This document shows, piece by piece, positions 42,198 to 50,025 of a stretch of DNA of 64,000 nucleotides. Every line of letters begins with the position of its first letter. The first letter of the stretch is position 1. Position numbers and translations under genes: made by a program. Origin of the DNA: JBBDSV01 sp040904785. GTDB taxonomy: Bacteria; Actinomycetota; Nitriliruptoria; Nitriliruptorales; Nitriliruptoraceae. The DNA lies in contig JBBDSV010000082.1 of NCBI GenBank assembly GCA_040904785.1, positions 1 to 64,000 of the forward strand. The letters are read 5' to 3'. The notes under the pieces were generated by a model, which saw only the letters and a list, made by a program, of their open reading frames with translations, did no database searches and was not told the origin of the DNA.

Positions 42198-43342
42198 CTC
42201 GACGGCCACCGTGACGTCGGCGGTGCGTCGACTGACGAGACGGGCCCGGACAGCGGTCGCATCCCGCCTTCGTCGGCGAATTCGATCCCGCAGCGTCCGG
42301 GTTCCCGCGGTAGCGTCCACAGCGCTGCAGGGGCCAGCTCGAGCGTGAGTCGCTGCCCGGGACCGGCATCGGCGAGTCCATCGCCGGAAACGTCGACGTG
42401 CAGTGTCCAGCCGTTGACATCGACGCTCGCGCGCGTCCGGGTGCCGAGAAACGCCGACGAGACGACACGTCCTTCGACAGTCTGTCGGCCTGCTTGAGGC
42501 GCGGGAACGGCGACGTGCTCCGGTCGAATTGCGACCCACACGTCGTCACCGCCGGGGGCACCGTCGGCGACCTGCAACGTGCCGACGGGAGTCTGAACCC
42601 CGGCGGGGGTGCGCCGGCCCGGCAGCAGGTTGGTCCTGCCGAAGAACCGTGCCACCTGCTCGGTCATCGGTCGTTCGAAGAACGTCCGAGGTGCGCCGTG
42701 CTGATGCAGGCGACCGTCGATCAGCAGCGCGACCTCGTCGGCCAGCACCACCGCGTCCTCTTGATCGTGGGTGACCACGACCATGGTGATGCCACGTTCC
42801 TCTTGCACGCTGTGCAGCAACGCACGCAGGTCGTCGCGCAGATGCGCGTCGAGGCTCGACAGCGGCTCGTCGAGCAAGAGCACATCCGGGTCGAGCACGA
42901 GTGCACGCGCAAGTGCGACACGCTGGCGCTGTCCTCCCGACAGTTCCGACGGCCGACGCGACGCGAGTCCGGACAGTCCGACGCGGTCGAGCGCCGCGAC
43001 CGCCGTGCGTTCCCGGCGCGACCGGTCGACACGGCGCATCCGCAGTCCGAACGCGACGTTCTCCCCTGCGGTCAGGAACGGGAACAGGCGATGGTCCTGG
43101 AACATCATGACCGCCCGGCGGCGCTCAGCCGCGACCCCGGTGACGTCACGTCCGCCGAATCGAACGCGACCCGATGTGGGCGTGAGCAGTCCCGCGACCA
43201 GCTTGAGCGCGGTCGTCTTGCCGCATCCCGACGGGCCCAGGATCGCGGTCGTGGTTCCTCCGGCGATGTCGAGCGTCAATCGGTCGAGTGCGACCACGTC
43301 GCCGAACCGATGGGTGACTCCGTCGAGTTGGACGTCGATCAT
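42194..43342 (-). CDS. ABC transporter ATP-binding protein (YnjD-like importer)
   Basis: The 382-residue nucleotide-binding subunit has Walker A (GPSGCGKTT), Q-loop (MMFQDHRLFP), signature (LSGGQRQRVALARAL), Walker B (DVLLLDEPLSSLDA) and H-loop (VVVTHDQEDAV), followed by a TOBE-type C-terminal domain (VWVAIRPEHVAV, RVVSSAFLGTRTRASVDVNG). The subtype belongs with importers of sulfate, polyamine, iron or thiamine. It overlaps the downstream phosphatidyltransferase and upstream permease genes by four bases each. The C-terminal domain makes it longer than E. coli YnjD, as I recall that protein. Confidence 0.92.
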   Translation of the reverse strand: MIDVQLDGVTHRFGDVVALDRLTLDIAGGTTTAILGPSGCGKTTALKLVAGLLTPTSGRVRFGGRDVTGVAAERRRAVMMFQDHRLFPFLTAGENVAFGLRMRRVDRSRRERTAVAALDRVGLSGLASRRPSELSGGQRQRVALARALVLDPDVLLLDEPLSSLDAHLRDDLRALLHSVQEERGITMVVVTHDQEDAVVLADEVALLIDGRLHQHGAPRTFFERPMTEQVARFFGRTNLLPGRRTPAGVQTPVGTLQVADGAPGGDDVWVAIRPEHVAVPAPQAGRQTVEGRVVSSAFLGTRTRASVDVNGWTLHVDVSGDGLADAGPGQRLTLELAPAALWTLPREPGRCGIEFADEGGMRPLSGPVSSVDAPPTSRWPSR

Positions 43343-44169
43343 CGTGCTCCTCCGAGTTCAGCATGCCTGCCGCCGAGCACGACTGCCGACAGGAGCAAGG
43401 CGAGCGCGGCCGGCGTTGCATGGAACAGCGCCGTCGCGGCCGTGACGGAACTGTCGCCGCCGGAGGCGACCGAGAACAGCAGGATCGGCAGTGTGACGAC
43501 GCGGCCGCCGCCGATCACCAGCGTCAGCGTGTACTGCCCCCAGGACACCAGGAATCCGAACAGTGCAGCGACCGTCAGGCCCGGTGCGACAAGCGGCAGC
43601 GTCACGTGCCACTGGACACGCCACCACGACGCGCCGAGTGAGCGCGCCTGCTGTTCGAGCTCGAGGTCGGCGTTGGCGAAGACGCTGGCAACGAGCAGGA
43701 TGACGTACGGCGCGGCCGGAACGAGCTGCGCCAGGACGACACCGCTGACACCGCCGTCGAGTCCGAGCCGGACGAAGACGGCATGCAGGCCGATGCCGAT
43801 GGCGACCGCCGGGACGAGGGTCGGCGCGAACAGCAGAAGTTCGACCCCGGCACGGCCAGGAAATCGGCGGGTCGCCAGAACACGGCCTGCGGGCACGGCG
43901 ACGGCCATCGAGACGGCCGTGACGGCGAGCGCGACGGCGACCGACATGCGCAGCGCCGGCCACGTCGCCGCGTCGGCGGCGAGCACACGCGACCAGGCAC
44001 GTGCGCTCCACGTCTCGGGCAGCAGCTGCGGGAAGAAATAGGCATGACCGAGGCTCGTGATGAGCAGCGGCACGAACGGCAGGACGAGCAACGCGACGAC
44101 GACTGCCGCACCGAGCGACCAGCGTCGCGACGGTTGCCATCCGCCGGGTACCGGCGCCTCGGAGCTCAT
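43339..44169 (-). CDS. ABC transporter permease, second half (YnjC-like)
   Basis: The 276-residue permease has six helices and the EAA loop of binding-protein-dependent importers (LEQQARSLGASWWRVQWHVT then LPLVAPGLTVAALFGF). Family helices include WPALRMSVAVALAVTAVSMA and PYVILLVASVFANADLE. It overlaps both neighbours by four bases. With the next upstream gene it corresponds to the two halves of the double-length E. coli YnjC permease. Confidence 0.88.
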   Translation of the reverse strand: MSSEAPVPGGWQPSRRWSLGAAVVVALLVLPFVPLLITSLGHAYFFPQLLPETWSARAWSRVLAADAATWPALRMSVAVALAVTAVSMAVAVPAGRVLATRRFPGRAGVELLLFAPTLVPAVAIGIGLHAVFVRLGLDGGVSGVVLAQLVPAAPYVILLVASVFANADLELEQQARSLGASWWRVQWHVTLPLVAPGLTVAALFGFLVSWGQYTLTLVIGGGRVVTLPILLFSVASGGDSSVTAATALFHATPAALALLLSAVVLGGRHAELGGAR

Positions 44170-45059
44170 GTCGCGACGCGTCGGATCGCACGACGCGCAG
44201 TCACGGCACCGAGTACGACGACGAACAGCACGAAGACGCTGATGATGACCGCGATCGCCATCGCTTCGGGCCGTGCCGCGAGATCCACAGCGATGAACCG
44301 CTTGTGCGCGAGCACGGGAAGCATCGCGGGGTAGCTGCGCCCGAGCAGCAGCGGGACCTCGAACGTGCCGAAGGTGAACGCGAACACGACGAGTGCCGCC
44401 GGCAGCACGCCGGGCAGTACCAGCGGCAGGGTGACCGATCGAAGGCGTTGCCACCGGCTCGCGCCGAGCGTCCGCGCCGCCTCGTCGAAACCTTCGCCGG
44501 CAGCTCGGAGGATGGCCAGCGTGACGAGTGCGACGAACGGCACTTCCTTCCAGACGTAGTGCGCGATGACGGCGACCGAGGCCGGGTCGTGGACGAGCGC
44601 GGGGAACGACGCCGGGCCGTCGATCAGCCCAGCCTGCCCGGCAATCCGTGCGACGAAACCCGACTGGCCGAGCAGGTTGAGCATCGCGATGGCCCCGATC
44701 ACGTGCGGGACCGCGAGGTTTGCCTGAAAGAGCGCCAACAAGGTGCGCCGACCGCGGACGAGGCGAAGCGCTCCCAGAGCCGCAGCCACGCCGAGCACCG
44801 TCGCCATGGCCGTCGACGTCACGGCGACGGCGATTGTCATCGCCGCTGCCGCACGGAACTCCGGATCGGCTACCACGACACGATACGCACCGAGCGGGTC
44901 CGGCATCGCACCGAATGACCGCGAGAATGCGGCCAGGATCGCCGCGCCGAACAGCGCACCGACGACGAGCAGAGCGGGAGCGATCCCGGTCGCGGTCGCC
45001 GCACCCGGATGCCGTCGCCACCAGAGCCGCACACCGCCGATCGCGTCGGCAACCATCAC
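44166..45059 (-). CDS. ABC transporter permease, first half (YnjC-like)
   Basis: The 297-residue permease contains GIAPALLVVGALFGAAILAA, AAAMTIAVAVTSTAMATVLG, NLAVPHVIGAIAMLNLLGQS, the EAA loop FDEAARTLGASRWQRLRSVT followed by LPLVLPGVLPAALVVF, and a last helix VIISVFVLFVVVLGAV. It pairs with the downstream permease in the membrane pore. Two consecutive ATG codons begin it. It overlaps the binding-protein gene by four bases. Confidence 0.88.
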   Translation of the reverse strand: MMVADAIGGVRLWWRRHPGAATATGIAPALLVVGALFGAAILAAFSRSFGAMPDPLGAYRVVVADPEFRAAAAMTIAVAVTSTAMATVLGVAAALGALRLVRGRRTLLALFQANLAVPHVIGAIAMLNLLGQSGFVARIAGQAGLIDGPASFPALVHDPASVAVIAHYVWKEVPFVALVTLAILRAAGEGFDEAARTLGASRWQRLRSVTLPLVLPGVLPAALVVFAFTFGTFEVPLLLGRSYPAMLPVLAHKRFIAVDLAARPEAMAIAVIISVFVLFVVVLGAVTARRAIRRVAT

Positions 45060-46312
45060 CGGCGACCCTGACGGATGTTGCGGTCCCAGTCTTCTTCGAG
45101 CTGCCGCGTCAACGCACTCGACGAATCCGGCAGACGGCGAGCGGCGAGTTCGTCCTGTCGTACCGCCGTGTCGCCGAGGCGTTCCAACACGTCGTCGATC
45201 GCGCCCGCCCGCGCCGGCTCGAGGCGCGTCGGGTCAATGGCCAGGCCGTCCCCCCACCCGTTCGCCGGGTCGAGCTTGGCCGCCTGGAGCGCGGGATCGA
45301 GCACCAGATTGGCGAACACCATTGCCGCGGCAGCGTCGGCGGCGTTGACGGGAATGCCGAGATAGTGGTGATCAGCGATCGTTCCGGTGTCGAACACGTA
45401 CGGACGCGCGCTCGACGGAAGTGTTCCCGCGTCGATGTTGGCGCCGATGCCGGCAGGAAGCTGTGTGAAGGTGAAATCGACCTCGCCGTTGGCGAACATG
45501 CGGTCGAGATCAGCGATGTCGGCGGGATAGGTCGCACCGCCGCGCCACAGCGAGGGTTCGAGCCTCGCCAGTCGCTCCCACAGTTCGGCCGCCGCCGTCT
45601 CGTAGGCGGCCGCGTCGTCGCCGACGAGCGCGTCATGGCCACCGGCGAGCTCGTAGAGCCACTGCTTGACGAAACGTGTGCCGTGAAATGCGGGCGGCGC
45701 CGGGTAGGTGAACCTGCCAGGGTTGGCCGCGATCCAGGCGGCCAGTTCGGCGTAGCTGGCTGGAACGTCGTCGGGATCGATCCGGGCGCTGTCATACACG
45801 AACTGGAACTGGGCGCTTCCCCACGGCGATTCTGCACCGTCGACGGCCAGGCCGGCGTCGTTGGCGACCGAGCGATCGCTCCAATCGACCAGCGCGGCGT
45901 TGGGCAGCGCCTCCGCCCAATCCGTTCGCAGCGCATCGGCCTGCCGCATCGTCGCGAAGTTCTCGCCGTTGATCCAGATCACGTCGATCGATCCGCCGCT
46001 GTCTCGACCGGCCTCGAGCTGGCCGAGCACGGCATTGACGGCGTCCGCGGTGTCGGCCAGTGGAACACGTTGCAGGGTGATGCCGAGCTCGGCGAGCGGC
46101 GGACCATACGTCTCGTCGACGAACGTGTTGATCTCGCTGCTTCCGCCCCACATGTGCAGATCAAGGGTCGTGCCTTCCGCTGCCGCGAGCACCGCATCCC
46201 AGTCGTGAACATCGACGGTCGCAGGGGCGGCCCCAGACCCCTCGGGGCCGCTGCAGGCCACGGCCACCAGGGCGACGGTCGCGAGCAGGGCAAACCAACC
46301 AATACGGGGCAC
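45056..46312 (-). CDS. YnjB-like ABC substrate-binding lipoprotein
   Basis: The 418-residue product has a signal peptide and likely lipid-modified Cys (ALLATVALVAVACSGPEG). The body matches the YnjB type: DLHMWGGSSEINTFVDETYG, PLADTADAVNAVLGQLEAGR, SIDVIWINGENFATMRQADA, LVDWSDRSVANDAGLAVDG, DLDRMFANGEVDFTFTQLPA, GIPVNAADAAAAMVFANLVL. The GG(S)xxIN and WINGENF motifs distinguish it from thiamine and iron binders. GTG at 46312 has GAGGAG upstream. The ligand is unknown. It opens the importer operon and is divergent from the TVP38/TMEM64 gene. Confidence 0.9.
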   Translation of the reverse strand: MPRIGWFALLATVALVAVACSGPEGSGAAPATVDVHDWDAVLAAAEGTTLDLHMWGGSSEINTFVDETYGPPLAELGITLQRVPLADTADAVNAVLGQLEAGRDSGGSIDVIWINGENFATMRQADALRTDWAEALPNAALVDWSDRSVANDAGLAVDGAESPWGSAQFQFVYDSARIDPDDVPASYAELAAWIAANPGRFTYPAPPAFHGTRFVKQWLYELAGGHDALVGDDAAAYETAAAELWERLARLEPSLWRGGATYPADIADLDRMFANGEVDFTFTQLPAGIGANIDAGTLPSSARPYVFDTGTIADHHYLGIPVNAADAAAAMVFANLVLDPALQAAKLDPANGWGDGLAIDPTRLEPARAGAIDDVLERLGDTAVRQDELAARRLPDSSSALTRQLEEDWDRNIRQGRR

Positions 46313-46451
46313 GTGCAACTCCTCGATCGAAAGCTCGGGTGGTGCCGAGCGCGTCGCGCGGGGCAACCGCAACCGACCACGTGGTGTTCCATTGCGCCTG
46401 GCACAGGCACGCCGAGGGAAGCACGGGGCCCGCACTCGGGTTGCCCCGAGC

Positions 46452-47135
46452 ATGACTACTGACCGACCCCCGAATCTCCCGCGGGCGCAACGAGTTCTCG
46501 TACGCATCGCGGTGATTGTCTCCACGCTCGTGCTGATCGCGTTGATTCACGCCCAATTCGACGATCCGGTGCAGGTGCGGGCTACCGTGATCGACCTCGG
46601 CGCACTCGGCGTCGCCGTGTTCATCGTGAGTTACGCCGTCGCGGCTTCCGCACTCGTTCCGGCCGCACCGTTCACCATCGCCGCCGGCATTCTCTACGGC
46701 CCAGCACTCGGCACTCTCGTCGCAATCGTTGGTGCGACGCTCGGTGCAGTCGGGGCTCGATATCTCGGCCGTTCGCTCGGCCGCTCTGCCGTCGTGCGCT
46801 ACGGCGGCAGTCGTGTCGCCGCGCTCGACGACGCTCTGCACCGCCACGGGTTCGCGGCGGTCCTCGTTGTACGGCTCATTCCCGTCGTGCCATTCAATGT
46901 CGTCAACGTCACTGCTGGCGTGACCGCGGTGTCAGCACGCGAATTCGTCGTCGCCACGGCGATCGGGATCATCCCCGGGGCGGCGATCTACGCAGCCCTC
47001 GGCGGCACGATCAACGATCCGACATCGCCGATGTTCCTCGGCGCGGTCGCCGCCTTCGCGGTGCTCACCGTCGTCGGTGGGCTACTGGCCCGGCGAATGC
47101 GACGTTCAGCGACGCGCCGTGCGGCGGGCACGTGA
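46452..47135 (+). CDS. TVP38/TMEM64 (SNARE-associated/DedA-like) membrane protein
   Basis: The 227-residue membrane protein has the VTT-domain pattern: VFIVSYAVAASALVPAAPFT, IAAGILYGPALGTLVAIVGA, TLGAVGARYLGRSLGR, FAAVLVVRLIPVVPFNVVNV and ATAIGIIPGAAIYAALGG. The G-xxxG and RxxPxxPFN-type motifs are intact. Such proteins are linked to lipid scrambling or membrane homeostasis. In E. coli, YdjX and YdjZ of this family lie beside ynjABCDEF, matching this layout. Its 3' end overlaps the CcdA-like gene by 30 bases on the other strand. Confidence 0.9.
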   Translation: MTTDRPPNLPRAQRVLVRIAVIVSTLVLIALIHAQFDDPVQVRATVIDLGALGVAVFIVSYAVAASALVPAAPFTIAAGILYGPALGTLVAIVGATLGAVGARYLGRSLGRSAVVRYGGSRVAALDDALHRHGFAAVLVVRLIPVVPFNVVNVTAGVTAVSAREFVVATAIGIIPGAAIYAALGGTINDPTSPMFLGAVAAFAVLTVVGGLLARRMRRSATRRAAGT

Positions 47136-47984
47136 TCCTTCGGCCTGCGGCGATCGACGGCGCGACCACCATGCAGCAGCGGCAGCGACGAATACGACAG
47201 AAATGATGGCGACACTGACCGCGCCGACGTGCGCGGACACGGCGTTGACCGCCCGGGACGACAGCCCTTCGACCCCGCGAACGATCGCCAGTTGCGACGC
47301 CCCCGACGTCCTTAGCGTCGTGACCCAGAACACCACGATGTAGATGCCGGCGAGCGCCAGGATGCCGCCGGCGACACGACCGACGTGAGCCGACGCGCGA
47401 CGCAGGTGACCGATGAGCGCCTGCTTCCCGAACGCGATCGCAACCGTGACCGCGAGCAGCAGCACGGCCATGCCGGCGCCATAGACGAGAAACGTGACCA
47501 GGCCGCCGACGATGCCGAGGCGTGGGATGGATCCGGCGACGACGACGAGGAAGACCGGCAGCGTGCATGACAACGACGCGACGGCGTACGACACGCCGAA
47601 TCCGATCATGCCGCCGAGGTCGTCGCGCGCCGGACCGCTCCCGGCCGTCGGCAGTCGCAGTCGCAGGGGATGCCCCAACGCAACCCGTGTGCCGACGACC
47701 ACGAGTGCGGCGCCGACGATGAGCGCAATCCACGGCAGTGCGTCGATGACGACGCGAACGCCGGTGGCGATCAGCAGCCCGGCAATTCCAAACACCGCGA
47801 GAAACCCGAGGGACACGACCGAGCCGACCCGTAGCGCGTGTGCAGCGCGAACGGCCGCCGGAGCTTCGCCGGCTTCGTCGAGGCCGAGGAAGTAGCCCAG
47901 GTAGGCGGGAAGCATCGCGAAGCCACAGGGGTTGAGTGTCGCGACGAGGCCCGCGGTGAATGCAAACGCGAGTGGAAGATCCAC
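47106..47984 (-). CDS. CcdA-like thiol/electron-transfer membrane protein
   Basis: The 292-residue protein with 6-8 helices and the CcdA/DsbD transmembrane pattern contains LVATLNPCGFAMLPAYLGYF with one essential Cys, and SYAVASLSCTLPVFLVVVAG with the partner Cys. This pair carries reducing equivalents across the membrane to extracytoplasmic thioredoxin-like proteins. The TlpA-like gene ends three bases upstream of its GTG start, so the two work as a pair. It has an extra helix and basic tail at the C terminus compared with short CcdA. Confidence 0.9.
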   Translation of the reverse strand: MDLPLAFAFTAGLVATLNPCGFAMLPAYLGYFLGLDEAGEAPAAVRAAHALRVGSVVSLGFLAVFGIAGLLIATGVRVVIDALPWIALIVGAALVVVGTRVALGHPLRLRLPTAGSGPARDDLGGMIGFGVSYAVASLSCTLPVFLVVVAGSIPRLGIVGGLVTFLVYGAGMAVLLLAVTVAIAFGKQALIGHLRRASAHVGRVAGGILALAGIYIVVFWVTTLRTSGASQLAIVRGVEGLSSRAVNAVSAHVGAVSVAIISVVFVAAAAAWWSRRRSPQAEGSRARRTARR

Positions 47985-47987
47985 GGC

Positions 47988-48485
47988 CTATCCGCCCGTC
48001 AGATGTTCGTCGATGAGCGAGTCCAGTTGGCCGGCTGTCAGGATGCCGGCATGCCGGTGCACGACCGCGCCCGCGTCGTTGACGAAGAAGGTGCTCGGCA
48101 TCGCGATCACCTCGAACGCAGCGAACAACTCGCCCTGCGGATCAAGTCCGAGGTCGTAGGTGACGCCCGTCTGCTCGACCAACGATTCGGCGAGCGAACG
48201 TTGGTCCTGGGTGTTGATGCCGACGAACCGCACGTTGTCACCACGCGCAAGATGCACCTGTTCCAACTCGGGCATCTCGGCAACGCACGGTGGGCACCAT
48301 GACGCCCAGAAGTTGACGACGACCGGCTCGCCAGCGTACGCGGTCAGGTCCGTCGTCTCGCCGGCAAACGTCGTGTAGGCAACGGCGGGCACCGGCGGAC
48401 CGGCATCCACCGCATCGCCCGATGCGCACGCGGTGCCGAGGACCGCACTGACGGCCAACACGGCGACGACACGGCTTCGTGGCAT
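47988..48485 (-). CDS. TlpA-like thioredoxin lipoprotein
   Basis: The 165-residue product has a signal peptide with lipobox-like end (AVLAVSAVLGTACASGD) and a TlpA/ResA thioredoxin domain: EPVVVNFWASWCPPCVAEMP with the WCPPC active site, VRFVGINTQDQRSLAESLVE, and VIAMPSTFFVNDAGAVVHRH with the cis-Pro. It reduces disulfides outside the membrane, fed by the CcdA-like protein next door. ATG at 48485 has CACGGAGGAACGG upstream. The TlpA-CcdA pair beside a secreted rhodanese suggests thiol recycling for sulfur transfer. Confidence 0.9.
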   Translation of the reverse strand: MPRSRVVAVLAVSAVLGTACASGDAVDAGPPVPAVAYTTFAGETTDLTAYAGEPVVVNFWASWCPPCVAEMPELEQVHLARGDNVRFVGINTQDQRSLAESLVEQTGVTYDLGLDPQGELFAAFEVIAMPSTFFVNDAGAVVHRHAGILTAGQLDSLIDEHLTGG

Positions 48486-48605
48486 CCGTTCCTCCGTGCT
48501 CAACTCAGGGACGACGGCCGGCGCGCAACCGCATCACCGACAACCCGCAGCGATACCGAATGCTTCCACCTCGCGGTTGCGTCGCGAGCCGCCGAGCCCC
48601 GACCG

Positions 48606-49511
48606 TCACGTCGTCGCGCCCGATGGCAGAAGCGGCCCACCGCGCGCATTCCAGTCGACGAGTGACCCGTCGTACATGCGGACGTTGTCGATACCGAGCA
48701 GCCGCGCAGCGAAGTAGTTGATGCTCGCCATGTAACCCGACCCGCAGAACGAAACGAACTCCTCGCCGTCCTCGTAGCCGGCTTCGGCAAGCAGATCGGC
48801 CAGCACGTCGTCGCCGCGGAAGTACGGCACGTCGCCGTCGGCGAACAGTGACGTGGCGTGCAGATTCGTCGAAGTCTCGATCGAGCCTTCCTCGTAGCTT
48901 TCGGCGCTCAGCGCATTGCACAACACGATCGAGTCCGAGAACATCGCCTGCTGTACGTACTCGTAGTCGGCATGCCGTTCAGGCACGGCTACCGGCGTGA
49001 AATCGCCCCCCTCGGGGGTCGACGGCTCGGACTCCAGAGCGTGGCCTGCAGCTGTCCACGCCGCGACACCGCCGTCGAGCACACGAACATCGTCGTGACC
49101 GTAATAGTCGAGCACCCAGAACACGCGCGTAGCGGAAGTCTCGGCGCCGTTGTCGTACACGACGACAGGCCGGTTCTCACGGATGCCGGCAGCCCGCAGC
49201 GGTCGAGCGATGTCGTCGGCATCCTTGACCAGCCGTGGGACTTCGGTGCCGTCCTCGAGCGTGATGGTCTGGTTCAACGTCTCGGTGTGCAGCGATGCCG
49301 CACCGGGGATCGCGCCGGCCGCGTAGTCCTCAGGATCGCGTGCATCGACGACGACGACGTCGCCCGTGGCTTGTAGGTCGGCAAGCTCGTCTGCAGTGAC
49401 CAAGAGACGAGAATCGTCGGAACTGTCGAACACCCCGCCGATGGCAGCGATCACGATCGCCGCGACACCGACGACAGCAGCCGCCAGGAGAGAGGTTGTT
49501 TTTTTCGTCAT
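48606..49511 (-). CDS. Membrane-anchored or secreted two-domain rhodanese
   Basis: The 301-residue product has an N-terminal hydrophobic anchor (LLAAAVVGVAAIVIAAIGGV) and two rhodanese domains. The first (~40-160) has VVVVDARDPEDYAAGAIPGA, RPVVVYDNGAETSATRVFWV and DVRVLDGGVAAWTAAGH, with no Cys at the active loop. The second (~185-300) has the catalytic FVSFCGSGYMASINYFAA. It is the usual thiosulfate/3-mercaptopyruvate sulfurtransferase layout. TGGAGGCGGAC precedes the ATG. E. coli YnjE, also exported, is the matching member of the ynj cluster. Confidence 0.9.
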   Translation of the reverse strand: MTKKTTSLLAAAVVGVAAIVIAAIGGVFDSSDDSRLLVTADELADLQATGDVVVVDARDPEDYAAGAIPGAASLHTETLNQTITLEDGTEVPRLVKDADDIARPLRAAGIRENRPVVVYDNGAETSATRVFWVLDYYGHDDVRVLDGGVAAWTAAGHALESEPSTPEGGDFTPVAVPERHADYEYVQQAMFSDSIVLCNALSAESYEEGSIETSTNLHATSLFADGDVPYFRGDDVLADLLAEAGYEDGEEFVSFCGSGYMASINYFAARLLGIDNVRMYDGSLVDWNARGGPLLPSGATT

Positions 49512-49605
49512 GTCCGCCTCCATGGCGTTAAGGAAAGTTCGCCGGTGCGCGCGTCACGCACCGCGGTGTGTGACGAGTGGCTGGACCGTACGGACCCGTC
49601 AGGGC

Positions 49606-49647
49606 ACACGTCAGGTCCCGAGCGGGACAACGGTGCGAACACGTCAG
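49606..49647. promoter_or_regulatory. Inverted and direct repeats in the rhodanese/lipoprotein divergent region
   Basis: ACACGTCAG occurs at 49606-49614 and again at 49639-49647, a spacing of 33 bases or about three helical turns. Between them GTCCC and GGGAC flank GAGC (49615-49628). They lie in the 265-base gap between the divergent rhodanese and small lipoprotein genes. A dimeric regulator bound at two sites is plausible, but no regulator can be named. Confidence 0.4.
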
Positions 49648-49776
49648 TCATCCCCGGAGTTGGCACGGTTGTCACGGTCTCCACTTGCCCCTCGCGGCGC
49701 GCATCCCATTCGCTGCGCCCCGTAATCGACCACTGATCACCCACCTCTGTCTGAATCACCGAGCGAACGAGGCCCC

Positions 49777-49962
49777 GTGCAACGCGTACCTGCAACCAGT
49801 GCTCTGATCGTCGTGTGCGTCATTGCACTCGCCGGCTGCACCCGACCGTCAGCACCGTCCGACGACGGTGACGCTCCTGATCCCGTCGAGGAACCGACGT
49901 CCGAGCAGTCCGACGAGCCCGACGACGGCGCTGACGAGATGAGCGGCTACGGATGCACATGA
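49777..49962 (+). CDS. Small acidic lipoprotein
   Basis: The 61-residue product has a signal peptide with a good lipobox (LIVVCVIALAGCTRP), then a highly acidic, serine/proline-rich linker (DDGDAPDPVEEPTSEQ) and a C-terminal GYGCT with a second cysteine. I know no family. It sits just before the YeeE/YedE gene on the same strand. The terminal cysteine could take part in thiol chemistry, but this is speculation. Confidence 0.55.
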   Translation: MQRVPATSALIVVCVIALAGCTRPSAPSDDGDAPDPVEEPTSEQSDEPDDGADEMSGYGCT

Positions 49963-50025
49963 GCATCTGTCTGGCGTCGAGACGACGCGCCGTCGACCAC
50001 CCTCGCTGACAAATCGAGTTGCCTG

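Noticed and set aside
42398..44041. 547-residue plus-strand open frame across the ABC ATPase and permease genes
   Set aside because: It is antisense to genes with full motif sets and has shadow-like composition.
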